Shown: positions 1 through 7,846, counted from the stretch's first letter. The stretch: 8,350 nucleotides of DNA from Flammeovirgaceae bacterium (GCA_002702205.1 NZYP01000016.1:1-8350); one strand, 5' to 3'. A program made the numbers and translations. The notes: generated from the letters alone by a model not told the origin.

Positions 1-953
1 TTGATGGTGAAAATGTTGAGTATGGTATCATATTCTCTGTATTGGCTAGTGTAGGCTTTACTGGTAGTTTAGTATTTTATAATGCTTTTTTACCTGAAAT
101 TTCTACTCCTAACAACTTTGATAGAATAAGTGCAAGAGGGTATTCATTTGGATATGTTGGAAGTGTTATCTTATTGGTAATTTGCTTAATATTAATACAG
201 GCTTTTGAATTCTTTGGTTTTCAATCTTCAAAAGATGCCACTAAATTTACTTTTCTTTTAGTAGGTTTTTGGTGGATTTTATTTGCTCAAATAACATTAT
301 TTTATTTGCCAGAAAAGCCAAAAAAAATTAATCTGAATAGAACTATTCTAACTTATGGTTTGAGAGAATTACTTAAAGTTTGGAATTATATTAAAGGTGT
401 CAAGAATTTAAAGCTTTATTTATTTTCATATTTTTTTTATAGTATGGGTGTGCAAACTATAATGCTGGTTGCTTCTTATTTTGGAGATAAAGAATTAAAC
501 CTTGATCAAGGTAAACTAATATTTACAATATTAATAATTCAGTTAATAGCAATTTTTGGTGCATATTTTTTTGCTTTTGTATCAAAATTAAAAGGAAATA
601 AGTTCTCGTTGATAATTATGAATTCTTGCTGGATAATAATATGTATTTCGGCTTATTTCACAACTAATGAAAATCAATTTTATATTCTTGCAGCTGCAGT
701 TGGTGTTTTAATGGGCGGAATTCAGTCGTTGTCTAGATCTACTTTCTCGAAACTTATACCTGATGAAATTAATGATAACGCATCTTTTTTTAATTTTTAT
801 GCTATCTCCTATAATATATCTGTTGTGATAGGTACTTTTTCGTATGGTTACATTGAACAGTTAACTGGCAGTATGAGGTCAAGTATTCTTGCATTAACTC
901 TTTTTTTTATAATAGGTTTAATAATTCTTTTAGCTACAAAAATTAAAAAATAG
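1..953 (+). CDS. UMF1-family MFS transporter (Atg22-like), 5' truncated by window
   Basis: This is the C-terminal part (about 317 residues) of a multi-pass membrane transporter of the UMF1/BtlA branch of the major facilitator superfamily, related to the fungal vacuolar effluxer Atg22. The frame is open back to position 3. The TTG at 42 is internal, so the real start lies upstream of the window; family members are usually a little over 400 residues. Visible family signatures are FYNAFLPEI followed by DRISARGYSFGYVGS near the left end, and GGIQSLSRSTFSKLIPDE followed by a SFFNFYAISYNISVVIGTFSYG stretch near the C terminus. About eight hydrophobic segments alternate with short loops, and the protein ends in a lysine-rich KIKK tail, expected to be cytoplasmic. 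The substrate of bacterial members is not established. The next gene starts 3 bases after the stop, so they are likely co-transcribed. Family assignment is firm; transport specificity cannot be inferred. Confidence 0.88.
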   Translation, partial: DGENVEYGIIFSVLASVGFTGSLVFYNAFLPEISTPNNFDRISARGYSFGYVGSVILLVICLILIQAFEFFGFQSSKDATKFTFLLVGFWWILFAQITLFYLPEKPKKINLNRTILTYGLRELLKVWNYIKGVKNLKLYLFSYFFYSMGVQTIMLVASYFGDKELNLDQGKLIFTILIIQLIAIFGAYFFAFVSKLKGNKFSLIIMNSCWIIICISAYFTTNENQFYILAAAVGVLMGGIQSLSRSTFSKLIPDEINDNASFFNFYAISYNISVVIGTFSYGYIEQLTGSMRSSILALTLFFIIGLIILLATKIKK

Positions 954-956
954 TAA

Positions 957-1403
957 ATGTTTAGGTCTAATCTTTTAAATAAACATTTAAACATAAAATT
1001 AATTGAATCTAAAAAATTTATTTTTGATCAGGTTAGAAAGAAAAAAGTTATAATGACTCCAGAAGAGTGGGTGAGGCAAAGTGTTATTTACTATCTAGTT
1101 AATTCATTAAATTATCCTCTTGGTCTAATTAGCGTTGAATCATCTTTGAATTATAACGGCTTAAAAAAAAGATCAGATATAATAGTAAAGACTAGGGATG
1201 GGTTAAATAATTACCTTTTAGTTGAATGTAAGTCATTTAAGATAAAGTTAAATGATACTCATTTAAGTCAGGTCTCAATGTACAATAAAAAATATTCTAG
1301 TAGATATGTTATGATAACAAATGGAATTGATCACTTAGTTTTTTCAATTAAAAACAAATTAGATATTTTGGGAGATATACCTAGGTATAAAGATTTAGAT
1401 TAA
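957..1403 (+). CDS. Small stand-alone HsdR N-terminal-like PD-(D/E)XK protein
   Basis: A 148-residue protein that matches the type I restriction enzyme R-subunit N-terminal (HSDR_N_2-type) domain found alone throughout Bacteroidota. Visible signatures are TPEEWVRQ (residues 34-41), E61 in the first strand of the fold, RSDIIV with D74, LLVECKSF with E90 and K92, and Q105 after it. D74...E90-x-K92 plus a downstream Gln is a complete PD-(D/E)XK nuclease-type core, so the protein could cleave DNA or be a degenerate DNA-binding relative. There is no helicase motor, methylase or specificity subunit nearby, so this is not a working type I restriction system. The ATG lies 3 bases behind the transporter stop, without a recognisable Shine-Dalgarno site. 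Its last 9 bases overlap the convergent alanine dehydrogenase gene. The biological role is unknown; a housekeeping DNA-repair or replication role is as plausible as defence. Confidence 0.85.
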   Translation: MFRSNLLNKHLNIKLIESKKFIFDQVRKKKVIMTPEEWVRQSVIYYLVNSLNYPLGLISVESSLNYNGLKKRSDIIVKTRDGLNNYLLVECKSFKIKLNDTHLSQVSMYNKKYSSRYVMITNGIDHLVFSIKNKLDILGDIPRYKDLD

Positions 1404-2507
1404 ACTATCTGGGATGTGATATTCAGTTTTAAAACACTCAGATATATTTTTATTTACCACTTTTCCTTTAACTATATTCAGTCCAGTTTTAATTTCATCA
1501 TTTGATTTTGACGCTTCTTCCCACCCCTTCTCAGCTATCTCAATAACATATGGCAAGGTAACATTTGTAAGTGCTATTGTTGATGTATAAGGCACAGCTC
1601 CAGGCATATTAGCAACACAATAATGTAATATATCATCTATTACATAAACTGGATTCTCATGAGTCGTTGGTTTTGAAGTCTCAAAGCATCCTCCCTGATC
1701 AATGGCTATATCAACCAAAACACATCTATATTTAAGTGTTTTAAGTGAATTTTTAGTTAATAATTTTGGCGCTTTTGCTCCTGGAATAAGAACTGCTCCA
1801 ATTATTAAATCACTTTCTTTTGCATACTTACTAATAGACTCTTCTGTTGATAAAATACAATTTACTTTACTTCCAAATAAATTTTTTAATTCATTTAATC
1901 TCTCTCGGTTTGTATCTAAAATTGTTACATCAGCTCCTAGTCCTACTGCCATTTTAGCTGATTCTGTTCCTGAAATCCCTCCACCAATCACTAGTACTTT
2001 TGCAGGATCAACTCCAGTGACACCACCCAGTAATATACCTCTTCCACCCATTGGCTTTTCAAGGAATTTGGCTCCTTCTTGAGTCGCCATTCTACCTGCA
2101 ACTTCAGACATAGGGGTTAATAGTGGAAGTGCTCCTTTTTTATCTTGAACAGTCTCGTAGGCTATACAAATTGATTTACTTTTAATCATTGCATCTAGTA
2201 GCGGTCTGTGAGATGCAAAATGAAAATAAGTAAATACTATTTGGTTTTCCCTGATTAAATCATATTCTTCTTCAATAGGCTCCTTAACTTTTAATATCAT
2301 ATCAGATTTTCTAAAAACTTCATTTCTTGATTCAACAATTGTGGCTCCAGCTTTTTCATAATTTTTATTAAGAAAGTTAGAGTTTTTACCGGCATTTCTC
2401 TCAACTAAAACTGTGAATCCTTTAGTTGATAGAATCGAAGCTCCTTCAGGTGTAAGTGACACTCTGAATTCATTATTTTTTATCTCTTTTGGAATACCAA
2501 TAACCAT
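1395..2507 (-). CDS. ald: Alanine dehydrogenase (NAD-dependent)
   Basis: Catalyses L-alanine + NAD+ + water to pyruvate + ammonium + NADH, reversibly, in the cytoplasm; it supports alanine catabolism or ammonium assimilation. The 370-residue length is standard for the family. The N terminus, MVIGIPKEIKNNEFRVSLTP, is the classic start, with R15 as substrate-binding residue. K75 in LKVKEP and H96 in YFHFASHRPL match the catalytic Lys/His region. The Rossmann fold shows VLVIGGGISG (residues 171-180) with an acidic D198 closing the second strand, as expected for NAD specificity. D270 in DIAIDQGG is the second conserved catalytic residue, and MPGAVPYTST (301-310) is the family signature that separates Ald from transhydrogenase alpha subunits. 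The start codon is fixed by the conserved N terminus. The gene is divergent from the E1 gene and has its own candidate promoter 16 bases upstream. The 3' end overlaps the convergent HsdR-N gene by 9 bases. No broken or missing motif is seen. Confidence 0.96.
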   Translation of the reverse strand: MVIGIPKEIKNNEFRVSLTPEGASILSTKGFTVLVERNAGKNSNFLNKNYEKAGATIVESRNEVFRKSDMILKVKEPIEEEYDLIRENQIVFTYFHFASHRPLLDAMIKSKSICIAYETVQDKKGALPLLTPMSEVAGRMATQEGAKFLEKPMGGRGILLGGVTGVDPAKVLVIGGGISGTESAKMAVGLGADVTILDTNRERLNELKNLFGSKVNCILSTEESISKYAKESDLIIGAVLIPGAKAPKLLTKNSLKTLKYRCVLVDIAIDQGGCFETSKPTTHENPVYVIDDILHYCVANMPGAVPYTSTIALTNVTLPYVIEIAEKGWEEASKSNDEIKTGLNIVKGKVVNKNISECFKTEYHIPDSLI

Positions 2508-2523
2508 AATAATATGTAAAAAG

Positions 2524-2531
2524 CAAATCTA
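2524..2531 (-). promoter_or_regulatory. Candidate -7 promoter element for ald
   Basis: On the minus strand this reads TAGATTTG, matching the Bacteroidota primary-sigma -7 consensus TAnnTTTG. It ends 16 bases before the ald ATG, giving an expected leader of only about 10 bases. No TTTG-type -33 element is obvious at the right distance, so the assignment rests on the -7 match and position alone. Confidence 0.45.
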
Positions 2532-2575
2532 ACTTTATGATTTTAGAATAAAAATAATTTATCTTTTTTTTATTC

Positions 2576-2597
2576 TTTGAATATATTTTTATTCAAA
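2576..2597. repeat. 8-bp perfect inverted repeat between ald and E1
   Basis: TTTGAATA and TATTCAAA form perfect 8-bp arms around a 6-base spacer (2584-2589) in the spacer shared by the divergent ald and E1 genes. A dyad here could be an operator for a dimeric regulator; alanine dehydrogenase genes are often controlled by Lrp/AsnC proteins, but no such regulator is encoded in the window. The surrounding 220 bases (2508-2727) are almost entirely A/T and hold many weaker chance palindromes, so significance is uncertain. No gene or RNA was recognised in this spacer. Confidence 0.3.
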
Positions 2598-2711
2598 ATA
2601 ATATTCTTTTATTATATATAATGCAAAATAAAATTCTGTTTATTAATAAATATTTATAATTATATTTTATAAAGTTTTAAAATTTAAAATTTATTTCCCT
2701 TTAATTTTTTG

Positions 2712-2719
2712 TATCTTTG
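2712..2719 (+). promoter_or_regulatory. Bacteroidota -7 promoter element for the fused E1 gene
   Basis: TATCTTTG is an exact match to the Bacteroidota -7 consensus TAnnTTTG. Only 8 bases separate it from the E1 ATG at 2728, so transcription should begin within a few bases of the start codon and give a leaderless or near-leaderless mRNA. The -33 position has only a TTTA (about 2690-2693), a weak match to TTTG. There is no room for a ribosome binding site. Confidence 0.65.
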
Positions 2720-2727
2720 AATAACAA

Positions 2728-5142
2728 ATGGCTCATACTGATCACATAATTAGTAAAACATTCAAAATTTCTAGAAAAGAAATATTAGACGATTTCTTAC
2801 TAATGAATATTAGTAGAAATATAAGTTATATTGGAAGGAAAGAAGTTTTTATGGGTAGGGCAAAGTTTGGAGTATTTGGTGATGGTAAGGAGCTTCCTCA
2901 GATCGCAATGTCAAAGTTTTTTAGAAATGGTGACTTTAGGTCTGGCTACTACAGAGATCAAACCTTTATGATGTGTATTGATCAACTCACTCCTGATCAA
3001 TTTTTTGCTCAACTTTATGCGCATACTAATATTAATAAAGATCCTCATTCAGGTGGAAGACAAATGAACTGTCATTTTGGAACAAGATTATTAAATGATA
3101 AGGGGGAATGGAAAACCCAGACTGATATGATGAATTCATCCAGTGATGTATCATGTGTCTCAGGACAAATGCCAAGAATAGTTGGTCTTGCATATGCATC
3201 AAAATTATTTAGAAATAATAAAGAATTATCTAATATGGAAAACTTTTCCATTAATGGTAATGAAGTAATATTTGGCACTATTGGAGATGCTAGTACATCA
3301 GAAGGTCACTTTTGGGAGGCTATTAATGCATGTGGTGTTTTACAGGTTCCATTAGTTATGTCTATTTGGGATGATGGTTATGGTATTTCAGTACCATCTG
3401 AGTACCATACTACTAGAAATGATTTATCAAAAGTATTATCTGGCTTTCAGAGGTCTTCTGAAAACGAGAATGGTTTTGAAATTTTTACTGTTAAGGCATG
3501 GGATTATATAGATCTAATAAAAACCTATCAAAGAGCTGTTCTTATATCTAGAGAACATCATGTCCCATGTATAATACATGTTAAGGAAGTTACCCAGCCT
3601 CAAGGTCACACTACATCAGGTTCTCATGAGAGGTATAAGTCTAAAGAAAGGTTAAAGTGGGAAAAAGATTTCTGTTGTATTAAGAAAATGAAAGAGTGGA
3701 TATTAAAAAATAATTATGCTTCAAATAAAGAGATTGAAAAAATAGAAAAGGATGCTGAAATGATTGCAAAAAAATCTCGAGATAGTTCGTGGAAGTCCTA
3801 TAGAGATGATATTAAAGAGGATTTAGATGATGCTCTAACTGTTATTACTAGGGTTGCCCAAAATAGTCCTAAAAATAAAAATGAGATATTAATTGCAAGA
3901 AATGATCTATCTAAGACTATTCATCCTCTTAAATCAGATGTACTCAAATCTTTAAAATTTGTCAGAAGAATTATTAGGAGTGAAAATAATATAGCAAAGA
4001 ATTATTTATTGAACCTAATTAAAGAAAAAGAAGATAAGTATGAAAGAGAATACAGTTCACATTTATATAGTGAGTCAGAACTTTCTGCTCTAAAAATAAA
4101 AGAAGTATATCCAAAATATAATGAGAATAGAGAAATTGTAGATGGAAGAGAAATAATTAATAAATATTTTTTTGAATTATTTGATAATAACCCAAAAGTT
4201 TTTGCAGTGGGAGAGGATGTAGGAAAAATTGGAGGAGTAAATCAAGGCTTTGCTGGAATTCAAGAAAAATTTGGAAAATATAGAATTACTGATACGGGTA
4301 TAAGAGAGTCTTCAATTATCGGACAGGGAATTGGTGCGGCATTAAGGGGATTAAGACCTATAGTTGAAATACAGTATTTAGATTATGTATATTGGGCTAT
4401 TCAAACACTTTCTGATGATCTTTCAACCTTACAGTATAGAACAAAAGGAGGACAGAAGGCCCCTGTCATAGTTAGAACTAGGGGTCATAGATTAGAGGGT
4501 ATATGGCACAGTGGTTCACCGATGGGTACTTTGATAAACAGTTTAAGGGGTATTCATATTCTTGTCCCAAGAAACTTTGTTGAGGCAGCAGGTATGTATA
4601 ATACCTTATTATCATCAGATGAACCAGGTATAATAATTGAGCCACTAAATGCTTACAGATTAAAAGAAATATTACCAAATAACCTATCTGATATAAAAGT
4701 TGAGTTTGGAATTCCTACTATTTTAAGGGAGGGGTCTGATATAACAATTGTAACATATGGGTCGATGTGTAGAATTGTAATGGACTCTGCAGATCAGCTA
4801 GCATCTGTAGGTATTTCATGTGAAGTTATTGATGTAAGAACTCTTCTTCCATTTGATAAAAATAAATCAATTGTAAAATCCTTAAAAAAGACTAATAGAA
4901 TTGTTTTCGCTGACGAGGATGTATCTGGTGGTGCTAGTGCATTTATGATGCAAAATGTTTTAGAGATGCAAGATGGATATTATTTTCTCGATTCTAAGCC
5001 AATTACAATCCACTCAAAAGATCACAGACCTGCATACAGTACGGATGGGGATTATTTTTCAAAACCAAATTGTGAAAATATTTTTGATTCTATCTACAAC
5101 CTATTTAATGAGCTAGATCCTAAAGCTTATCCCAGTCTTTAA
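2728..5142 (+). CDS. Fused alpha-beta E1 component of a 2-oxoacid dehydrogenase complex (TPP-dependent)
   Basis: An 804-residue protein joining both E1 subunits of a branched-chain 2-oxoacid (2-oxoisovalerate) or pyruvate dehydrogenase. E1 decarboxylates the 2-oxoacid on thiamine diphosphate and passes the acyl group to the lipoyl arm of E2. The alpha part (about residues 15-370) has RKEVFMGRAKFGVFGDG, SGYYRDQ, HSGGRQMNCHF, SGQMPR and the TPP/Mg segment GDASTSEGHFWEAINACG (186-203) ending in WDDGYGIS (214-221). H294 and the following SGSHERYK lie where the E1-alpha active-site loop is expected. A charged linker (about 370-465) leads to the beta part: VGEDVGKIGGVNQG (494-507), the cofactor-activating glutamate E527 in RESSIIGQGIG, QYLDYVYWA, GHRLEGIWHSGSPMG with H587 and H594, and the transketolase C-terminal domain from about 670. 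The conserved N terminus begins about ten residues after the ATG, supporting this start. E2 and E3 genes are not in the window, so substrate (branched-chain versus pyruvate) is inferred. The stop overlaps the convergent lipoprotein gene by 4 bases. Confidence 0.92.
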   Translation: MAHTDHIISKTFKISRKEILDDFLLMNISRNISYIGRKEVFMGRAKFGVFGDGKELPQIAMSKFFRNGDFRSGYYRDQTFMMCIDQLTPDQFFAQLYAHTNINKDPHSGGRQMNCHFGTRLLNDKGEWKTQTDMMNSSSDVSCVSGQMPRIVGLAYASKLFRNNKELSNMENFSINGNEVIFGTIGDASTSEGHFWEAINACGVLQVPLVMSIWDDGYGISVPSEYHTTRNDLSKVLSGFQRSSENENGFEIFTVKAWDYIDLIKTYQRAVLISREHHVPCIIHVKEVTQPQGHTTSGSHERYKSKERLKWEKDFCCIKKMKEWILKNNYASNKEIEKIEKDAEMIAKKSRDSSWKSYRDDIKEDLDDALTVITRVAQNSPKNKNEILIARNDLSKTIHPLKSDVLKSLKFVRRIIRSENNIAKNYLLNLIKEKEDKYEREYSSHLYSESELSALKIKEVYPKYNENREIVDGREIINKYFFELFDNNPKVFAVGEDVGKIGGVNQGFAGIQEKFGKYRITDTGIRESSIIGQGIGAALRGLRPIVEIQYLDYVYWAIQTLSDDLSTLQYRTKGGQKAPVIVRTRGHRLEGIWHSGSPMGTLINSLRGIHILVPRNFVEAAGMYNTLLSSDEPGIIIEPLNAYRLKEILPNNLSDIKVEFGIPTILREGSDITIVTYGSMCRIVMDSADQLASVGISCEVIDVRTLLPFDKNKSIVKSLKKTNRIVFADEDVSGGASAFMMQNVLEMQDGYYFLDSKPITIHSKDHRPAYSTDGDYFSKPNCENIFDSIYNLFNELDPKAYPSL

Positions 5143-5879
5143 TTATCTAATATCTCTTGAAGAGTAACTTCAGGAGATTCAATAGTATTACTTGAATTTA
5201 ATGCTCTATCCTTAATATAGATTTTTAGTTTAAAAATATCATTGTCCAAGACATTTTCAAAACCATAAGAAACCATACCATATCTTAACTTTCCCTGTAA
5301 AACTTGATTTGAATTCCCTATATTCAAAGGTGGAAATCTAGAGTTAAAATCAATTCCACATCCATACTCTTGATCAAAAACTCTTGTCCAATCAATTAAT
5401 TCAAAATCATTACCATTCTTCTTAAAAAATTCAATGTATATATTTTTATTATTTATATTTTTTTGAATAAGAAATGTATCTAAAAGATTAGATGAATTTA
5501 ATGTATCAATTATGTATTCATTACAATTAAAAGGAGATCTATTATCTATATCACTAAATAATGTTAAGGCTCCATTGGGTTCATATATATAAAGTGGAGG
5601 AGTTACCTCATTTGAACCAATTGTGACCCAGTTGAAATTTTCATCTATAATAGCATTATATTGATGGTATGGGTAACCATTTTCTTCATTTGATAATCCA
5701 AGGTCTCCATTTCCATCGATAAAATTTATTGTAAGAATTAATGAATCTTGCGTGAAATTATTTTCACTTTTTTTAAATATTATATTTTCAAAACTAATAA
5801 CTGGCTGTTCAGATACTGAATTATCTTCATTACAAGAAATTATAAGTAAAGGAAGTAGATATAAAAATATTTTTTTCAT
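5139..5879 (-). CDS. Conserved flavobacterial-type lipoprotein of unknown function
   Basis: A 246-residue predicted lipoprotein: MKK, then a hydrophobic signal FLYLLPLLIIS and lipobox ISC with acylated C16. The following NEDNS is acidic, as in many Bacteroidota lipoproteins, so export to the outer membrane is likely. The mature part is rich in beta-strand-like alternation. DGNGDLG (55-61) is an acidic loop resembling a calcium-binding turn, and near the C terminus LKIYIKDRALNSSN (218-231) is followed by a proposed final strand SPEVTLQE. Three cysteines (119, 174 and lipid C16) leave one possible exported disulfide pair, C119-C174. I recognise the overall pattern as that of hypothetical flavobacterial lipoproteins but know no function. 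It starts 19 bases after the upstream YyaL-like gene on the same strand, suggesting co-transcription, and has no visible Shine-Dalgarno site. Its 3' end overlaps the E1 gene by 4 bases. Confidence 0.85.
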   Translation of the reverse strand: MKKIFLYLLPLLIISCNEDNSVSEQPVISFENIIFKKSENNFTQDSLILTINFIDGNGDLGLSNEENGYPYHQYNAIIDENFNWVTIGSNEVTPPLYIYEPNGALTLFSDIDNRSPFNCNEYIIDTLNSSNLLDTFLIQKNINNKNIYIEFFKKNGNDFELIDWTRVFDQEYGCGIDFNSRFPPLNIGNSNQVLQGKLRYGMVSYGFENVLDNDIFKLKIYIKDRALNSSNTIESPEVTLQEILDN

Positions 5880-5898
5880 TAATTAGAAAACTTAATTA

Positions 5899-7812
5899 TC
5901 AGATTTTTATTGCTTTTATTAAATTTTGAATATTAAAAATTGGCTCTTCACACACCTTATTACGACATAAAATAAATGATTGTTTATTTTTTATATCATT
6001 ATCATTCTTTTTCACATTCAGTATTTTATTTGGAGAGTAAGTAGATAGAATTTCAGGTAATTTTTCCTTTTCAAAATTGCCATGAACAGTAATTTCGTTT
6101 ATTTTACTAGTATTCATATTATCTACATAAATCCAATTGTGCATAAACTCAAAGTTATTTAAATATTTTTTTACCTTTTCCCCCATCTCATTGAATATGT
6201 TTTTATATAAAACATCATTATATATTTTACCTAGTATAAGTAAGTTATGATACATTGTAGAATTAGCAGATGGTATAACATTATCAAAAATTTGGATCTT
6301 ATTTGATATAAGCTTCTCATGGTCTACACTTGAAAAATTAAAAAATTTTTCCTTTTTGTTATAAAATTTTAAAATTGAGAATTCAATTAAATCTCTAGCT
6401 ATATTTAAATATTCTCTATCTAAAGTAGTCTCATAATATAAAATAAATGCTTTTACTGTGAACGCATAGTCATCAATATATCCTAATTTTTTGATTCCTA
6501 GTATTCTATATAACTTATTTTTATTGAGAAGTTTATCTTTAATAAATGTTATATTTTCCTTTGCTTTTTCAAGGTAAGAAATATCTTTTGTAGCCTGGTA
6601 AGCATTAATTATACCTATTAAAACTATACTATTCCATGAACATATAACTTTTTTATCTGTTATAGGTTTGATTCTTTTATTCCTCTCATTATATAATTTG
6701 ATTCTAATTTTTTCAGATAGAATATCTGTCTTTTGACTTAATGTAATAATTATTTTATCGTCAAAATTATTTTTAAGATTAATTTCTTTTGATGAATATT
6801 TAAGTTCATTTTTAAGAATATTAATAAGTTCTTTTTTATCCCAACTATAAAATTTACCTTCTTCACCTTCTGATTCAGCATCTACAGCAGAGTAGAATCC
6901 ACCATCATTATTTCTCATCTCTCTGGTTAACCAATTGATTATAAGATCTATTATTCTTTTATATTTATTTTTTTTAGATATTTTATAAATATTTGATAAT
7001 AATTCTAGGAATAGGCCATTATCATATAACATTTTCTCAAAGTGTGGAATCTCCCATTTTTTATCTACAGAATATCTTGAAATACCACCACCTAGATGGT
7101 CATTTATACCCCCAGAAAGGATTAAATCTGTAGTTCTTATTATATGATTATATATTTCTTTGTCCTTAAAAAGCTGAGAATGAAGTAATAAACTATTCCA
7201 TAAACTCGGCATTGGAAACTTAGGTTCCCTAAGCATTCCTCCATCTTCATAATCAAACTTGATTCTGATTTCATTAATTAGAGTATCAACATTAAATGAT
7301 TTTTTTGTTTCATAGTTTTTATTAGAATGAATAATCTCTTTTGTAAAGGCTTCTGATGATTCTTTGATCTTAATTCTTTCAGAATTTGATATACTTTTAA
7401 TATTACTAAGTATTGTCATCCAATTACCGGGGCTGAAGTATGTCCCACCATAAAAAGGTTTTTGATCCGGCATGAGAAATACATTTAGCGGCCAACCACC
7501 TTGAATCCCCATTTTTTGGATTGCATCCATATATATATTATCAATGTCTGGCCTTTCTTCTCTATCAACTTTAATTGATATAAAATTATCGTTCATAAAA
7601 TCAGCAATTTTCTTATTTTGAAATGATTCTCTTTCCATCACATGGCACCAATGGCAAGTAGAATATCCGATACTTAGAATTATAATTTTATTTTCTTTTT
7701 TGGCTTTTTTTAATGAATTATCATTCCATGCATACCAATTAACAGGGTTCTTAGAATGTTTTAATAGATAAAGGCTTTTCTCATTAACTAATTCATTACT
7801 AATTTTTGACAT
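5899..7812 (-). CDS. YyaL/SSP411-type thioredoxin-domain protein (DUF255)
   Basis: A 637-residue cytoplasmic protein (no signal peptide) of the family of Bacillus YyaL and human SPATA20. The N-terminal DsbH-like thioredoxin domain (about 1-135) starts with SLYLLKHSKNPVNWYAW. It contains the redox pair C53-H-W-C56 in YSTCHWCHVMERESF, then KVDREERPDID and QGGWPLNVFLMPDQKPFYGG. The rest is a six-hairpin (alpha/alpha) toroid like N-acylglucosamine 2-epimerases: REPKFP (195-200), GGINDHLGGGISRYSVD (234-250), WEIPHFEKMLYDN (253-265) and GGFYSAVDAESEGEEGKFYSW (304-324). The C terminus keeps the CRNKVCEEP pair of cysteines. The molecular function is not established; a redox or sugar-related role has been suggested from the folds. 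It is somewhat shorter than many relatives (near 670-700), mainly because the segment after the GGTYF is compact, which I believe is normal in Bacteroidota. It probably leads a two-gene transcript with the lipoprotein downstream. No clear promoter was found in its 58-base upstream gap. Confidence 0.92.
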   Translation of the reverse strand: MSKISNELVNEKSLYLLKHSKNPVNWYAWNDNSLKKAKKENKIIILSIGYSTCHWCHVMERESFQNKKIADFMNDNFISIKVDREERPDIDNIYMDAIQKMGIQGGWPLNVFLMPDQKPFYGGTYFSPGNWMTILSNIKSISNSERIKIKESSEAFTKEIIHSNKNYETKKSFNVDTLINEIRIKFDYEDGGMLREPKFPMPSLWNSLLLHSQLFKDKEIYNHIIRTTDLILSGGINDHLGGGISRYSVDKKWEIPHFEKMLYDNGLFLELLSNIYKISKKNKYKRIIDLIINWLTREMRNNDGGFYSAVDAESEGEEGKFYSWDKKELINILKNELKYSSKEINLKNNFDDKIIITLSQKTDILSEKIRIKLYNERNKRIKPITDKKVICSWNSIVLIGIINAYQATKDISYLEKAKENITFIKDKLLNKNKLYRILGIKKLGYIDDYAFTVKAFILYYETTLDREYLNIARDLIEFSILKFYNKKEKFFNFSSVDHEKLISNKIQIFDNVIPSANSTMYHNLLILGKIYNDVLYKNIFNEMGEKVKKYLNNFEFMHNWIYVDNMNTSKINEITVHGNFEKEKLPEILSTYSPNKILNVKKNDNDIKNKQSFILCRNKVCEEPIFNIQNLIKAIKI

Positions 7813-7846
7813 TTAATTCATTTTTTATTTAATCAATAAAGTTTTG

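Noticed and set aside
42..44. TTG as start codon of the transporter
   Set aside because: The frame stays open to the left edge and family-conserved sequence continues across it, so it is an internal leucine codon.
957..1403. Part of a restriction-modification or defence island
   Set aside because: Only the HsdR N-terminal-like domain is present; neighbours are a transporter and central metabolism genes, with no methylase, specificity subunit or helicase.
1702..2082. 126-codon open frame on the plus strand opposite ald
   Set aside because: It lies wholly inside the well-supported alanine dehydrogenase gene on the other strand; its composition is proline/serine-rich antisense translation with no recognisable domain.
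2640..2700. A/T-rich palindromic runs such as AAATTTTAAAATTT as possible replication origin or operator
   Set aside because: Such runs are expected by chance at this base composition; no DnaA-box cluster or replication gene is nearby.
3072..3278. 68-codon minus-strand frame inside the E1 gene
   Set aside because: Antisense to strongly conserved E1 alpha sequence; no promoter or domain.
4478..4678. 66-codon minus-strand frame inside the E1 gene
   Set aside because: Antisense to conserved E1 beta sequence; no independent support.
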